A stretch of 64,000 nt of DNA from Rhizobium sp. G21 (GTDB taxonomy: Bacteria; Pseudomonadota; Alphaproteobacteria; Rhizobiales; Rhizobiaceae). Positions 10,027 through 17,847 of the stretch are shown here, piece after piece (the stretch's first letter is position 1; each line of letters opens with the position of its first letter). Under the pieces are notes generated by a model. It saw only the letters and a list, made by a program, of their open reading frames with translations. It had not been told where the DNA came from and searched no databases. The stretch lies in contig NZ_JACFXW010000001.1 of NCBI RefSeq assembly GCF_014158035.1, positions 62,001-126,000 of the forward strand, in the 5' to 3' direction. The position numbers were made by a program, and so were the translations under genes.

Positions 10027-10535
10027 TCGATGACCTCGATCGATTTGATCTGCCAGACCGACCGCGCGAAGTATTTTTCGTTGTAGAGCGACGGGTCGAG
10101 ATCGAAGGGATAGATCAGGAAGAGGGGACCCTTGTCGCGCACCGACATCGGCTCGTCGTTCATGCGTGTGGCGAGGATCGTCTTGATGTCCGTGGCGTCC
10201 GACAACGGCACTTCCACCGTGTAATCGTTGAGCGCGGTCACGCGCAATATCTTGCCATGCGCGCCCACGGTATTCATCAGTTCGGCCATGAACGGACCGG
10301 AAAAGGTGACCTTGCCCTGGGTCCAGGGCGTTTCGAGCGTCGCCGCGCGTCCCGACAATTTTTCGAGCATGGCGATGTCGAATTCGGCGGCGTTTTCGGC
10401 GTTGGTGTCTTTGATCGCGCCGGTCACCGTCAGGACGACGTCGCCCGCCGGCTTGTCGAGCGCAAGCGCCGGCGTGAACTGTAGGACGATGGCGGAAATG
10501 GCTGCTGCGAGGAAGGATGTATGACGTGCACGCAT
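10023..10535 (-). CDS. Exported oxidoreductase molybdopterin-fold protein, probable sensor partner
   Basis: A 170-residue product starting MRARHTSFL with a signal peptide (AAAISAIVLQFTPALA). The mature part has the truncated molybdopterin-oxidoreductase (SUOX-like) fold pattern found in small periplasmic proteins: DVVLTVTGAI, ALNDYTVEVPLSD, a GPLFLIYPFD segment and RSVWQIKSIEV at the end. It overlaps the kinase gene by GTGA and is surely cotranscribed, so I infer a ligand-binding or regulatory partner of the kinase rather than an enzyme. The frame is open upstream, but the signal peptide fixes the start. Confidence 0.7.
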   Translation of the reverse strand: MRARHTSFLAAAISAIVLQFTPALALDKPAGDVVLTVTGAIKDTNAENAAEFDIAMLEKLSGRAATLETPWTQGKVTFSGPFMAELMNTVGAHGKILRVTALNDYTVEVPLSDATDIKTILATRMNDEPMSVRDKGPLFLIYPFDLDPSLYNEKYFARSVWQIKSIEVIE

Positions 10536-11074
10536 GGCGTCTGCCTGAAACTCTTCGCGCCGCTGCCTGACCGCGCCGACCTCATCCGGCGCGGCTGGCG
10601 GAAAAGGTGGCCCGGAACCTGAGACTGGTTCCCTCTCCGCCACAGGAATAGGGAAACAGTTCCATTCCCGTATTGGATTGTGCTAAAATACAGGAGGCTG
10701 ATTAAAAGGGTTTGAAGCCGTTGCGTAAATTTTGCGATAACTGGTGCTTTTTGATCTGGGTTTAAGCGCCGTTAACCGCGTTCGTCATGTCAGGGCGACA
10801 TTGTCGGAGGCTGTCTCTGCGGATGTCGATGTGCGAAGCTTTGCCGTCGCGATGAATTTACGGCAGGGGCCAACGGCGATAGGCCCCTGCCGTCGACGAC
10901 GCTCGCAGTTAGGGGGCATGCGTCGCTAATTCAGACGTATCGAAAACTTCTTTCCGCACCATCCCTAAAAATCACTTTTCTACAGATTTAATAGCAAATT
11001 TCTCACCGTTCTGGCCGTCTCGGCGCCAGAAAGCTCGGTTTTCCAGTAAATATGGCTGGTTTCTCGGTGAAATT
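10536..11074. other. Non-coding stretch between signalling operon and tRNA-Leu
   Basis: No gene is supported. The leftward promoter of the signalling operon must lie in the first part; AT-rich sequence around 10680-10760 is a candidate but no clear -35/-10 pair stands out. The segment 10860-10890 contains an inverted GGCAGGGGC/GCCCCTGCC repeat that could fold into a hairpin. Confidence 0.4.
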
Positions 11075-11159
11075 TGGTGCGGACAACGGGAATCGAACCC
11101 GTACGAGCAAGCCCGAGGGATTTTAAGTCCCTTGCGTCTACCAGTTCCGCCATGTCCGC
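11075..11159 (-). tRNA. tRNA-Leu (anticodon TAA), CCA encoded
   Basis: Read on the minus strand, the acceptor stem GCGGACA (11159-11153) pairs with TGTCCGC (11085-11079), followed by discriminator A and an encoded CCA. The anticodon loop CTTAAAA gives TAA, the variable arm is long as in a class II tRNA, and the T arm is GGGTTCGATTC. The 5' half lies inside the 42-bp att repeat, so this functional copy was rebuilt by prophage integration and its upstream promoter region is prophage DNA. Confidence 0.95.
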
Positions 11160-11161
11160 AG
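11120..11161. repeat. attL: left 42-bp attachment-site core
   Basis: A 42-bp sequence identical to 56510-56551. It covers the anticodon loop through the 5' end of tRNA-Leu plus two bases. The two copies bracket the prophage, and the integrase gene lies 2.3 kb inside. Confidence 0.93.
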
Positions 11162-11203
11162 CGTTATGTTTCAATACCTTACCGACAGAGATTCGCAAGC
11201 CCC

Positions 11204-11228
11204 TGCACAACTTCAAAAATGTTGTGCA
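11204..11228. repeat. Inverted repeat, candidate integrase arm-type site
   Basis: TGCACAAC and GTTGTGCA form 8-bp arms around a 9-base AT-rich loop, 43 bases inside attL. The string GTTGTGCAAA recurs at 56417-56426, about 84 bases inside attR. This is the arrangement expected for integrase or IHF-assisted arm sites. It could instead be a terminator-like hairpin. Confidence 0.4.
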
Positions 11229-11444
11229 AATTCTGTTCATCTCACGTTCTGTGGCGAACCAAGCTGAAACAGACAGGCGTCGATGAGTTGCTCCATTTTC
11301 GACGTGTTTATTGAGATCCTTGACTAAACTGATGGCAGCACGTTTCTCTGTTGCATATCAGTGATCAGTGCGAAAAAGTCATGCCGGTTCACCCATTTGA
11401 GTGATGCCTGATTTGTTGACAGCGTTTAGGCTGATTTACGCGGA

Positions 11445-13394
11445 ATGAGAGCAGGGCGGGACGACGTGGCTGTAGAAAGCAAGAATATCTATATCACAGC
11501 GATTGTCTTAGGCGATCGGTATCGGGAGTTTTACCCTCGGTTCACGCTTCCCGAGATTACCCGGTACGAATATTTTGAAACTACAATCGCTGGCAAGAGC
11601 GTGAGCTTTACGCTCACAAATGATTGGTTTATCGGCGCCGCCTTCATCGATAGAAATGGACAGAGACTTGGATCGGCCGCTCTCATGACAAAAGAGAGCA
11701 TTTTCGACATGGTGTTGTCAGACACCTACGTCAATGTTCCACTGCCGCCTGCTCGCGGGGTGGAGAGCTATGACTTCTATGGAAGCGTTTACACCGCTCA
11801 AGATTATTTCGGCAAGGCAACGAGAACTATCACTGTCGAGGTGCGCAGCGGCAATGACATTTTCTCCGGCAGTGACTCAGACAATCTGACGCTGAGAGAT
11901 GCCATGAAGGATGCGAAGGGATGTTTGTCAGAGGGGCTGGCGAAGATCGCCAGCATCCGGGGCGGATATCTGTCAGGCATAAACGCTGCCTCCGATATCA
12001 ATGACGCGGTCAGTAAAGGCGAGGCGCTAAGTCTCAAGAAATTTGGGTTGGCGGTGGCCGAGGAGGTCGGCGACGCCGAGATCCCGATTAGCCTTCGAAA
12101 ACTGCCTGGGATGCCCGCAGAAACTGTCTTGGAACAAGCGGCAGTTGGTGGCAAAGTAACGGCCGGAATGCTGAAGGCGGTTCAAGCTTCACTTGATATG
12201 TGCGCGCTCATGCATGCTGCATCCAAAGATTTTGAGCAGAGTGGAGGTTTCGGCGTAAACACGGGAGCGGCGGCAGTAAAGGTCAGTGCGGGGATAGCAA
12301 CCGGCCTCGTCGGCGCCGTAATCACCCAAGGCACGCTTTATGTGATTGCTGGGGTAGGCGCTGCAGTCGTCGGGGCGCCCATTGCAGTGCCAGCGCTGGT
12401 GGGAATTGCTGTCGGGGTTGGCGTTCAAGTCGCCCTGAATGAATCCGGTTTAACGGCAATCGTGGAAGACACGTTTGTCAATGTCTTCTCTCAGGACAAT
12501 GGCGGGAAACGTTTTGCTGCGGCCGCTGACGAGCTTGTCGCAATGCCAGAGGATGGGTCAGTGCCTTTCGATGCCTTCACTTCGGTGAAGCCGGCCTGGG
12601 TGGTGGATCTTGACCAGAATACCCTGACTTTCCCCGGGGGCGCCGATACAGCGGCCGCAGCAAAATCGACATATGACCAAGCCCTGCATTATTTCGTAAG
12701 ACATGAAGACGTCATCACGATTGTTGGAACCGGCAGCCATGAGCCAGGTAGGATGGCCACTCTGGAGGGCACGCTGGGTCCCAACGATATACGCGGAGCC
12801 AATGTGGCTGAATTCATCACGGCGAATGTCGGTGACGACAGAGTGCGAGGCGGCGGCGGCAACGATGTTATCTATGGTGACATGGGTAAAGACGTTATCG
12901 CTGGCGGCGGCGGGGCAGACCGCCTTCATGGGGGATTCGACAACGATACAGTGACGGGCGACAAAGGTAATGATTACATTGTCGGTGGCACAGGCAATGA
13001 TCTGTTGCGAGGCGGAGTTGGCAGCGACACACTTGTTGGCGACATGGGGGCTGATATTTTATTTGGGGGAGCGGGCAGGGATAAATTCGTTTTTAATCGC
13101 GTCGCAGACAGCACTGCAGATTATTCCAGCCGCGACTCTATTTTCGACTTTTCTCGATCAGATAGGGATGTGATTGACCTGAGCATGATCGACGCAAATC
13201 AAAATAAAAAAGGCAATCAGGCTTTTGAGTTTCTGGGTGCAAAATCGTTTACCGAGCACGCAGGAGAGCTTAGGTTGTCTGTGATAGAAGGCAATCGGAC
13301 TATCTTTGCAGATGTCGATGGTGATGGCTCGGCCGACATTGCGATAACTCTTGGTGGTTTCGCCACTATAAGATCGTCCGACTTCTTACTCTGA
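11445..13394 (+). CDS. RTX-type calcium-binding secreted protein with central hydrophobic segment (prophage cargo)
   Basis: A 649-residue protein without a signal peptide. The C-terminal third has RTX nonapeptides (VRGGGGNDVIYGD, IAGGGGADRLHGG, VGGTGNDLLRGG, LFGGAGRDKF), which bind calcium, followed by a type I secretion-like end (DRDVIDLSMID and a final DFLL). The middle (about residues 280-350) contains long hydrophobic Gly/Ala helices (GIATGLVGAVITQG, VIAGVGAAVVGAPIAVPALVG) that resemble a membrane-inserting hairpin. No secretion genes are in the window, so export would need a chromosomal system. It lies between attL and integrase, the usual place for lysogenic-conversion cargo. A toxin or bacteriocin role is inference. 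Confidence 0.75.
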   Translation: MRAGRDDVAVESKNIYITAIVLGDRYREFYPRFTLPEITRYEYFETTIAGKSVSFTLTNDWFIGAAFIDRNGQRLGSAALMTKESIFDMVLSDTYVNVPLPPARGVESYDFYGSVYTAQDYFGKATRTITVEVRSGNDIFSGSDSDNLTLRDAMKDAKGCLSEGLAKIASIRGGYLSGINAASDINDAVSKGEALSLKKFGLAVAEEVGDAEIPISLRKLPGMPAETVLEQAAVGGKVTAGMLKAVQASLDMCALMHAASKDFEQSGGFGVNTGAAAVKVSAGIATGLVGAVITQGTLYVIAGVGAAVVGAPIAVPALVGIAVGVGVQVALNESGLTAIVEDTFVNVFSQDNGGKRFAAAADELVAMPEDGSVPFDAFTSVKPAWVVDLDQNTLTFPGGADTAAAAKSTYDQALHYFVRHEDVITIVGTGSHEPGRMATLEGTLGPNDIRGANVAEFITANVGDDRVRGGGGNDVIYGDMGKDVIAGGGGADRLHGGFDNDTVTGDKGNDYIVGGTGNDLLRGGVGSDTLVGDMGADILFGGAGRDKFVFNRVADSTADYSSRDSIFDFSRSDRDVIDLSMIDANQNKKGNQAFEFLGAKSFTEHAGELRLSVIEGNRTIFADVDGDGSADIAITLGGFATIRSSDFLL

Positions 13395-13433
13395 CATAGC
13401 GCGAAAAATCTTGCTGAGTCACGGGGCCTACCT

Positions 13434-14510
13434 TTATCCCTTCGATCTCCGGAAAACTTTCAGCCGCCCCAATTCCTTTTCGACATGCCGCGTATAGTGC
13501 TCGCCCATGCGGCGGGAACGGTCGCCGAGGGCGTCCGCGACGATGCCGGTGTCGAAGCCGCGGCGGCGGATCGATGCTGCGTAGGTGACGCGGAGGCCGT
13601 GCAGGGTGCAACCTTCGCGGATGAGGCCATCCGCTTTGAGGCCGGTCAGATAATCGCTGACTGCGCCTTGCATGACCTTCTCACTGGCCCATGGCTTGCC
13701 GTCGCTGTTGAGGCAAATGCGCGGGCTCTTCTTGGAGAGCGTGTCGAGGTGGCGGCGGGTTTCTGTGGCGCAGGGAAACCATGACTGTTCGTTGTTCTTC
13801 CGCAGCCGGATGGTGAAGGCCATGCCGGTCTTTTCGTCGCGAGCGTAGTGGCCCCAAGCGAGATCGGCGCAGGTTTGGCCACGAAAGCCCTGATAGCGGG
13901 CAAGGATGAGCGGCGTCAGCAAATGATCGGGCGCCAGCCAGATGGCAGTTTGAACCTCGTCTTCGGTCCATTCGTGATTGGCGTTGGGGTCGGCGTCGTG
14001 CAGTTTCTCGACGCCGTGGGCCGGGTTCAGCGGCAGCTTGCCAACCTTTACGGCTTCTTTGAACAGGGTGGAGAGGTGGCTGACCATCTTGTCAGCGAAG
14101 CGCCCCCATTTCTCTTTGGCGGCGGCGTTGCGCAGCTGATAGACGGCGGGTTGATTGATGAGCGAGACCTGGGTGTCGAGCAGCGGACCAAAGCGTTCGG
14201 AGCGGCCCTTCTCAAGATAATCGAATGTCTTCTGATAATCTTCCTGGCTGGCCGGCTTGAGTTTTTCCCATCGGGGGCAGTCGCTTTTGAACCATTCAAT
14301 GAGCGCGCCAAGCGTGCCTTCGGCATAGGTTGGGGCGCGGTCGCGCGTTTCGGCCATCGTTAGGGCGAGGCGGAACGCATGGCTGCTCATATGCCGTTCC
14401 AGCTGTTCGCGCGTGCCCTCAAATCCCTTGACCAGGCTTTCGCCGGTGGCGCGATAGGAGACATACCAGCGGCCGCGCGCCTGCCTAATGTTGAGCCCTT
14501 TTAGCCTCAC
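13434..14510 (-). CDS. int: Phage integrase, tyrosine recombinase
   Basis: About 358 residues from GTG 14510 (a GTG at 14519 and an upstream ATG are possible; I prefer the short form because it overlaps the excisionase gene least). An N-terminal AP2/SAM-like DNA-binding part (RQARGRWYVSYRATG) is followed by the catalytic domain. It has Arg in QGFRGQTCADLAW, the HGLR box (HGLRVTYAAS), and Tyr in RRMGEHYTRH near the end; the usual GH pair is GD here (DALGDRS). It should recombine the 42-bp tRNA-Leu core. It is the last gene of the leftward early operon. Confidence 0.93.
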   Translation of the reverse strand: MRLKGLNIRQARGRWYVSYRATGESLVKGFEGTREQLERHMSSHAFRLALTMAETRDRAPTYAEGTLGALIEWFKSDCPRWEKLKPASQEDYQKTFDYLEKGRSERFGPLLDTQVSLINQPAVYQLRNAAAKEKWGRFADKMVSHLSTLFKEAVKVGKLPLNPAHGVEKLHDADPNANHEWTEDEVQTAIWLAPDHLLTPLILARYQGFRGQTCADLAWGHYARDEKTGMAFTIRLRKNNEQSWFPCATETRRHLDTLSKKSPRICLNSDGKPWASEKVMQGAVSDYLTGLKADGLIREGCTLHGLRVTYAASIRRRGFDTGIVADALGDRSRRMGEHYTRHVEKELGRLKVFRRSKG

Positions 14511-14748
14511 TTTTACCACCAAAGCTGAAATCCCCAAAATCGATCGAAACGGGTTGCTGGCCGTTGGGATCGAGCGACGCCATCCACTCATCGAGCCGCT
14601 GGCGCAGATATCTGTGTCCATGGCTGGACTGAGTGTATTGCACGGGGCGCACGGTGCAAAGCTTCTTGAACAGCTTCACCGACAAGCCACAATAAGTAGC
14701 AGCCTGCTCTTGATTGAGTGCGGCGGGCCAGTATGGAATATTGCTCAT
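14485..14748 (-). CDS. Excisionase-like HTH (AlpA/Xis type) protein
   Basis: An 87-residue protein with a winged-helix excisionase pattern: ALNQEQAATYCGLSVKLFKK (helix-turn-helix) then a RYLRQRLDEWMASL wing/helix. Its position directly upstream of and overlapping the integrase gene supports a recombination-directionality role. It may also regulate transcription. The ATG overlaps the upstream stop as ATGA. Confidence 0.7.
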   Translation of the reverse strand: MSNIPYWPAALNQEQAATYCGLSVKLFKKLCTVRPVQYTQSSHGHRYLRQRLDEWMASLDPNGQQPVSIDFGDFSFGGKSEAKRAQH

Positions 14749-15140
14749 GATAAAGGCCTATCTGCAGTCTCTTCATGCTTCAGCTCAGTCGCCCCGGTGT
14801 AATTCGCTTTGGTTGAGATGAGGCTAGTGCGCGCCTTGTCGCGGCGGCGCATGTTTTCGCGGTGGGTGACCATTTCCAGATGCGGGCCATCAGGGCGGAC
14901 GCAGAGGCGATTGCGGCAAATGTGATCGAGCTGTTTCTTGCCCGGCACATAGCCGTGCTCATTGGTCCACATGACGATGTGGACGGCGACCGTCTGGCCA
15001 TCGAGCGACATGCGCGGATAGTCGCGGCCACGGCCCGTATCGCCGGAGGTCGGGCCTTGCCAGACGTAGCAGCCCGTCACCTCGTCGATCTGGACGCGGC
15101 TCATGATCTTTTCGCTGATGCGGTCGCGGCGGGATGTCAT
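14745..15140 (-). CDS. HNH endonuclease-like protein
   Basis: A 131-residue protein starting at MTSRRDRISEK, where ATGA overlaps the upstream stop. It has the HNH_3 pattern of phage homing-type nucleases: VWQGPTSG and DYPRM, then KQLDHICRNRLCVRPDGPHL and a VTHRENMRRRD helix. Catalytic His and Asn are present. It lies in the leftward early operon. It may be a free-standing HNH homing nuclease or a recombination/packaging accessory. Confidence 0.7.
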   Translation of the reverse strand: MTSRRDRISEKIMSRVQIDEVTGCYVWQGPTSGDTGRGRDYPRMSLDGQTVAVHIVMWTNEHGYVPGKKQLDHICRNRLCVRPDGPHLEMVTHRENMRRRDKARTSLISTKANYTGATELKHEETADRPLS

Positions 15141-15676
15141 GGCGTCGCCATCCATGCTTGAAATTCGGCTCTCAGGCTGCGCCAGCGGGCGGCGGCGTCG
15201 GGGTCGGTGTTGAGCTCAGTGCGGCTGGCGACCTTGAGGAGGAAGCGCACGTGGGTGTCGACGCGAAACTGGTCGCTGGCGTCTTCAAGGCCAGTGCGCT
15301 CGCGCAGGAAGCGGATGAAAGCGGGCTTTTGCGTCTCGATCGCGCAAGCGCGGGCAAGGTCGGATTTATTCTCCTGCCGCTCGGTCTCGGCCTGACGGGC
15401 GGCCTCAGCATCCGCCTTGGCGCGCAGCTTTTCAATGAGGCGATCGTAACAGCCGAGCAACCAATCGATGTTGTCGATGGCTGCGAGGACGCGGTCACGA
15501 TCAATATACGGCGCAGCGTGGTGGACGGTGACGACGAGCGCGCCCGTCTCCGGCTCATAGAGCCGGGTGGCGTCGGCGTCGGCCTCGACGCGGTAATCAG
15601 GAGCGCTGCCTGCAAGGCTGGCGCGCAGGCGATCCATGCGGCGCTGATTGAGGCTCTTGCCGGCGGAGGGCATCAT
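15137..15676 (-). CDS. Phage hypothetical protein
   Basis: A 179-residue protein from MMPSAGKSLNQRRM; ATGA overlaps join it to both neighbours. An acidic central part (DADATRLYEPETGALVV) is followed by a long charged helix (IEKLRAKADAEAARQAE), probably a coiled coil. I recognise no domain. It is part of the leftward early operon. Confidence 0.6.
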   Translation of the reverse strand: MMPSAGKSLNQRRMDRLRASLAGSAPDYRVEADADATRLYEPETGALVVTVHHAAPYIDRDRVLAAIDNIDWLLGCYDRLIEKLRAKADAEAARQAETERQENKSDLARACAIETQKPAFIRFLRERTGLEDASDQFRVDTHVRFLLKVASRTELNTDPDAAARWRSLRAEFQAWMATP

Positions 15677-15921
15677 TGCAAGCTCCCATGTGCGAGCTTT
15701 CCACCCGCGCCGGCGACGACGACATCCATGAGCGCGTCGCAGATGCAGTCCGCCATGATCTCGGCGTCGCTCGGCCCTTCGCAATCGGGGTGGTCGACGA
15801 TTGCTGCCGCGAGAATGGAGACCAGCGCGGAAATCAGGTCATCCTTTTCATGCGCGCCGATGGCTGCGCAAATGGTTTGCGCAAGCGCTTCGGCGGACGG
15901 CGTTAGGATGGGGGTGCTCAT
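15673..15921 (-). CDS. Small phage hypothetical protein
   Basis: 82 residues, starting MSTPILTPSAEALAQTI. Mostly helical, with three cysteines (PDCEGPSDAEIMADCICD). It is linked by ATGA overlaps at both ends to the leftward operon. The function is unknown. Confidence 0.6.
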   Translation of the reverse strand: MSTPILTPSAEALAQTICAAIGAHEKDDLISALVSILAAAIVDHPDCEGPSDAEIMADCICDALMDVVVAGAGGKLAHGSLQ

Positions 15922-16211
15922 GTCCCTGCTCCCGCAGCGATGACGGCTGGCCATGTGTCGAGGCAGACGGACCAAGACAAAGCGATAGCAAGCGCGGTGA
16001 TGAGGATAGCCGCGACCAGCGTGTCGCGGCGGGCGAGGATGTGGCGGGCGGGCGGCAGGTGGATGATATTCGCCTCCGCCTGGAGCTGGCGCGAACAGGG
16101 ACGGGCGCATGTCGCCTGGTCGCGGCAGGCGCCGAACAGCGCGTGGCCGCAGGGGTGATCGGCGCGCGGGTTCGCATTCGCCGGGTGCGCCGGCGTCGTC
16201 AATTTTCGCAT
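15918..16211 (-). CDS. Small membrane protein with Cys cluster
   Basis: 97 residues. The N-terminal half has a cysteine cluster (CGHALFGACRDQATCARPC) that may bind metal; the C-terminal half has one hydrophobic helix (TLVAAILITALAIALSW). It overlaps the next gene by ATGA. The start MRKLTTPAHP is chosen because it is the first ATG close to the gene body. The role is unknown. Confidence 0.5.
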   Translation of the reverse strand: MRKLTTPAHPANANPRADHPCGHALFGACRDQATCARPCSRQLQAEANIIHLPPARHILARRDTLVAAILITALAIALSWSVCLDTWPAVIAAGAGT

Positions 16212-16303
16212 CAGCGTGATCCTTCTGGAGATCGGTTCCGATATCGCCCGCCGGGGGCGCCTCGCGTCATGCAAGGCGGCGGGCGATGCCGGAGCCGGTC
16301 GCC

Positions 16304-16579
16304 TCAGGCGGCGCTGCGGCTCCAGCGGCGCTGCGCCTCGCGGCGGGCGTCATTGCCCCAACGCTCGATCTGGCGATCGTCGAAGCCGGCCAGCGCCATG
16401 TCCTCGCGGGTGCATTGGGGGTTTTCGAGGAAGAACTGGATCATCTCTTCGCGGGTGTCGCGCAAGGTGGTGGCGGCGGCGGGGCGGATGTCGGACAAGG
16501 CGATCTCGCCTGCGGCGAGGGCCGCGACGACGGCGTCGTGATGGCGGATGATGTTGGCGTCGGTGATGGGCTGGCGCAT
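16304..16579 (-). CDS. Small phage hypothetical protein
   Basis: 91 residues from MRQPITDANIIRHHDAVV behind a strong AAAGGAG site. It is helical and charged with no known domain (REEMIQFFLENPQCTREDMALAGFDDRQIERW suggests a helix-turn-helix-like bundle). It is the first intact gene of the leftward operon after the inserted SLATT cassette. Confidence 0.55.
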   Translation of the reverse strand: MRQPITDANIIRHHDAVVAALAAGEIALSDIRPAAATTLRDTREEMIQFFLENPQCTREDMALAGFDDRQIERWGNDARREAQRRWSRSAA

Positions 16580-16645
16580 GCGGGTTTCTCCTTTGCGTTT
16601 TGAAACTTTGCGGTGAAAAGAGCGGGAAGGCCGCGCAATTTCCGC

Positions 16646-16674
16646 TTGACCGGCAGCGCGGTCGAAGCGCAATT
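16646..16674 (+). promoter_or_regulatory. Candidate promoter of the peptide-SLATT cassette
   Basis: TTGACC at 16646-16651 and GCAATT at 16669-16674 are separated by 17 bases, pointing rightward into the small peptide gene. It lies on the strand opposite to the surrounding operon, as expected for an inserted self-contained cassette. Weak -10; not proven. Confidence 0.4.
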
Positions 16675-16790
16675 TGAGCGCGTAATTGATCGGCGTCGGC
16701 CCGCATCGCACTGCGGCCCGACGCCTGCCATCCCCACATGCCAAAACCATATGGAGACGATCGTGAGTGACTACAAAGAGCATCAACAGC

Positions 16791-16943
16791 ATGGGAACGC
16801 GTCAGCCAACTGTGGAAATCAAATCCCAAGGCACGCGCCAGCCCGTGTTGACGACGAACAACGGCATTGGCGGAGCCGGCGCAGGGCACGGTCCACGGCA
16901 GCCAATTCCGACGCCCCCGAAGCCGGGAGGCGGCAAACCATGA
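16791..16943 (+). CDS. Short Gly/Pro-rich peptide upstream of SLATT-like gene
   Basis: 50 residues from ATG 16791, or 58 from GTG 16767 behind GGAG. The product contains two similar blocks (GTRQPTVEIKSQ and GTRQPVLTTNN), then a Gly-rich stretch and the tail PRQPIPTPPKPGGGKP. It has no membrane helix. It stops 9 bases before the SLATT-like gene on the same strand, so the two look translationally linked. I know no function; a regulator or partner of the membrane protein is inference. Confidence 0.5.
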   Translation: MGTRQPTVEIKSQGTRQPVLTTNNGIGGAGAGHGPRQPIPTPPKPGGGKP

Positions 16944-16952
16944 GGATTTGAG

Positions 16953-17552
16953 ATGAACCGCGACCTGGTCAAATTCAACGTTTTGAGAAATGCGCTTTAC
17001 CACACGTCTCGAAGACTGACGTTTGACCGATGGAACCGATGGTTCAACTTTCTGATCATCGCGCTCGGCGCGCAAGCCGTGACCAGCTTTATGCTGCTCG
17101 TGCGCATTGATATGACGCAGACGGCAGTGGGGGCGCTGGTGGCAACGGTCGGCGCGCTTCAGCTGGTATTCGATTTCGGCGGCAAGGCGCGCGATCATCA
17201 AAGCCTGCAGCGTGAATATTACCATCTGCTCGCCGATATCGAGGCGCATCCGGACGCCGACGATGCGCAACTGGCCAACTGGCAATCGCAGATGACCCGC
17301 ATCGCCGGCGATGAACCGCCTGTGCTGAGGGCGCTTGACTCCAAGGCCTATAACGATGCCATCGGCGCGACGGAACAGTTTGACACATCCGAACGCCTGT
17401 TCATTCCCTGGACACATCGCGTTTTTGGTCAGATCTGGTCGTATGACGGCTATGACTATAAAAAGCTGAGCGAGCTTCCCGCCACGCACAGAGCGCATCG
17501 CGCTCCGCAGGTCATCGCACCAACCGAAGACGCCGCGGGCATCGCTGTCTGA
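16953..17552 (+). CDS. SLATT-like two-helix membrane protein, possible defence effector
   Basis: 199 residues. An N-terminal amphipathic helix (NALYHTSRRLTFDRWNRW) precedes two membrane helices (FNFLIIALGAQAVTSFMLLV and TAVGALVATVGALQLVFDF). The cytoplasmic helical part has REYYHLLADI and an EPPVLRALDSKAYNDA motif. This layout and the DRWNRW and EPP-RALD motifs match the SLATT superfamily, proposed as pore-forming effectors in bacterial conflict systems. It lies opposite to the early operon with its own peptide gene and promoter, which suggests imported cargo, perhaps for superinfection exclusion. The function here is not shown. Confidence 0.65.
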   Translation: MNRDLVKFNVLRNALYHTSRRLTFDRWNRWFNFLIIALGAQAVTSFMLLVRIDMTQTAVGALVATVGALQLVFDFGGKARDHQSLQREYYHLLADIEAHPDADDAQLANWQSQMTRIAGDEPPVLRALDSKAYNDAIGATEQFDTSERLFIPWTHRVFGQIWSYDGYDYKKLSELPATHRAHRAPQVIAPTEDAAGIAV

Positions 17553-17764
17553 ATTCAACATCTGCATCACGTCTCCTTTCCGTCGTGGGGTGACCGGAGC
17601 CGGGCGGCGCGCAGGATTGGGGGCCGATGCGCCGCCCGGTCTCCGATCCTGCCGCCGGCGGGGCGGCAAGGGGTGGATTTCGGGCGGGCCGCGTCCTCGG
17701 GAGGAGGATGAGAACGCGGCCCTTCGACGCTGCTTGGGAGGAGGTTAAGCGGTGTCGATGCGCA
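17553..17764 (-). other. Leader of the leftward early operon, interrupted by the SLATT cassette
   Basis: Downstream of the leftward promoter there is a strong AAGGAG with an ATG at 17567 on the minus strand. The reading frame behind it is only antisense to the SLATT gene. I read it as the leader and start of an ancestral early gene whose body was displaced. No intact gene is supported here. Confidence 0.4.
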
Positions 17765-17820
17765 GATAATTGCGATCATCGCGTAAAATTGTCAATGAGG
17801 AAATTTGCGAACATCGCAAA
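17765..17820 (-). promoter_or_regulatory. Leftward early promoter with two CI-type operators
   Basis: Operators TTGCGATCATCGC (17770-17782) and the near-perfect palindrome TTTGCGAACATCGCAAA (17804-17820) flank a strong leftward promoter. The -35 is TTGACA (17795-17790) and the -10 is CAATTA (17772-17767) with 17 bases between. The same layout occurs before the Cro-like gene at 19839. It should drive the leftward (integrase-side) operon under repressor control. Confidence 0.75.
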
Positions 17821-17847
17821 ATTGTAGTTTGCGGCGGAAACCGGAAC

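Noticed and set aside
16350..17669. Long minus-strand open frame opposite the SLATT gene
   Set aside because: It is antisense to a clear membrane-protein gene, Arg-rich and without domain pattern; only its first bases have a ribosome-binding site, which I treat as an operon leader.
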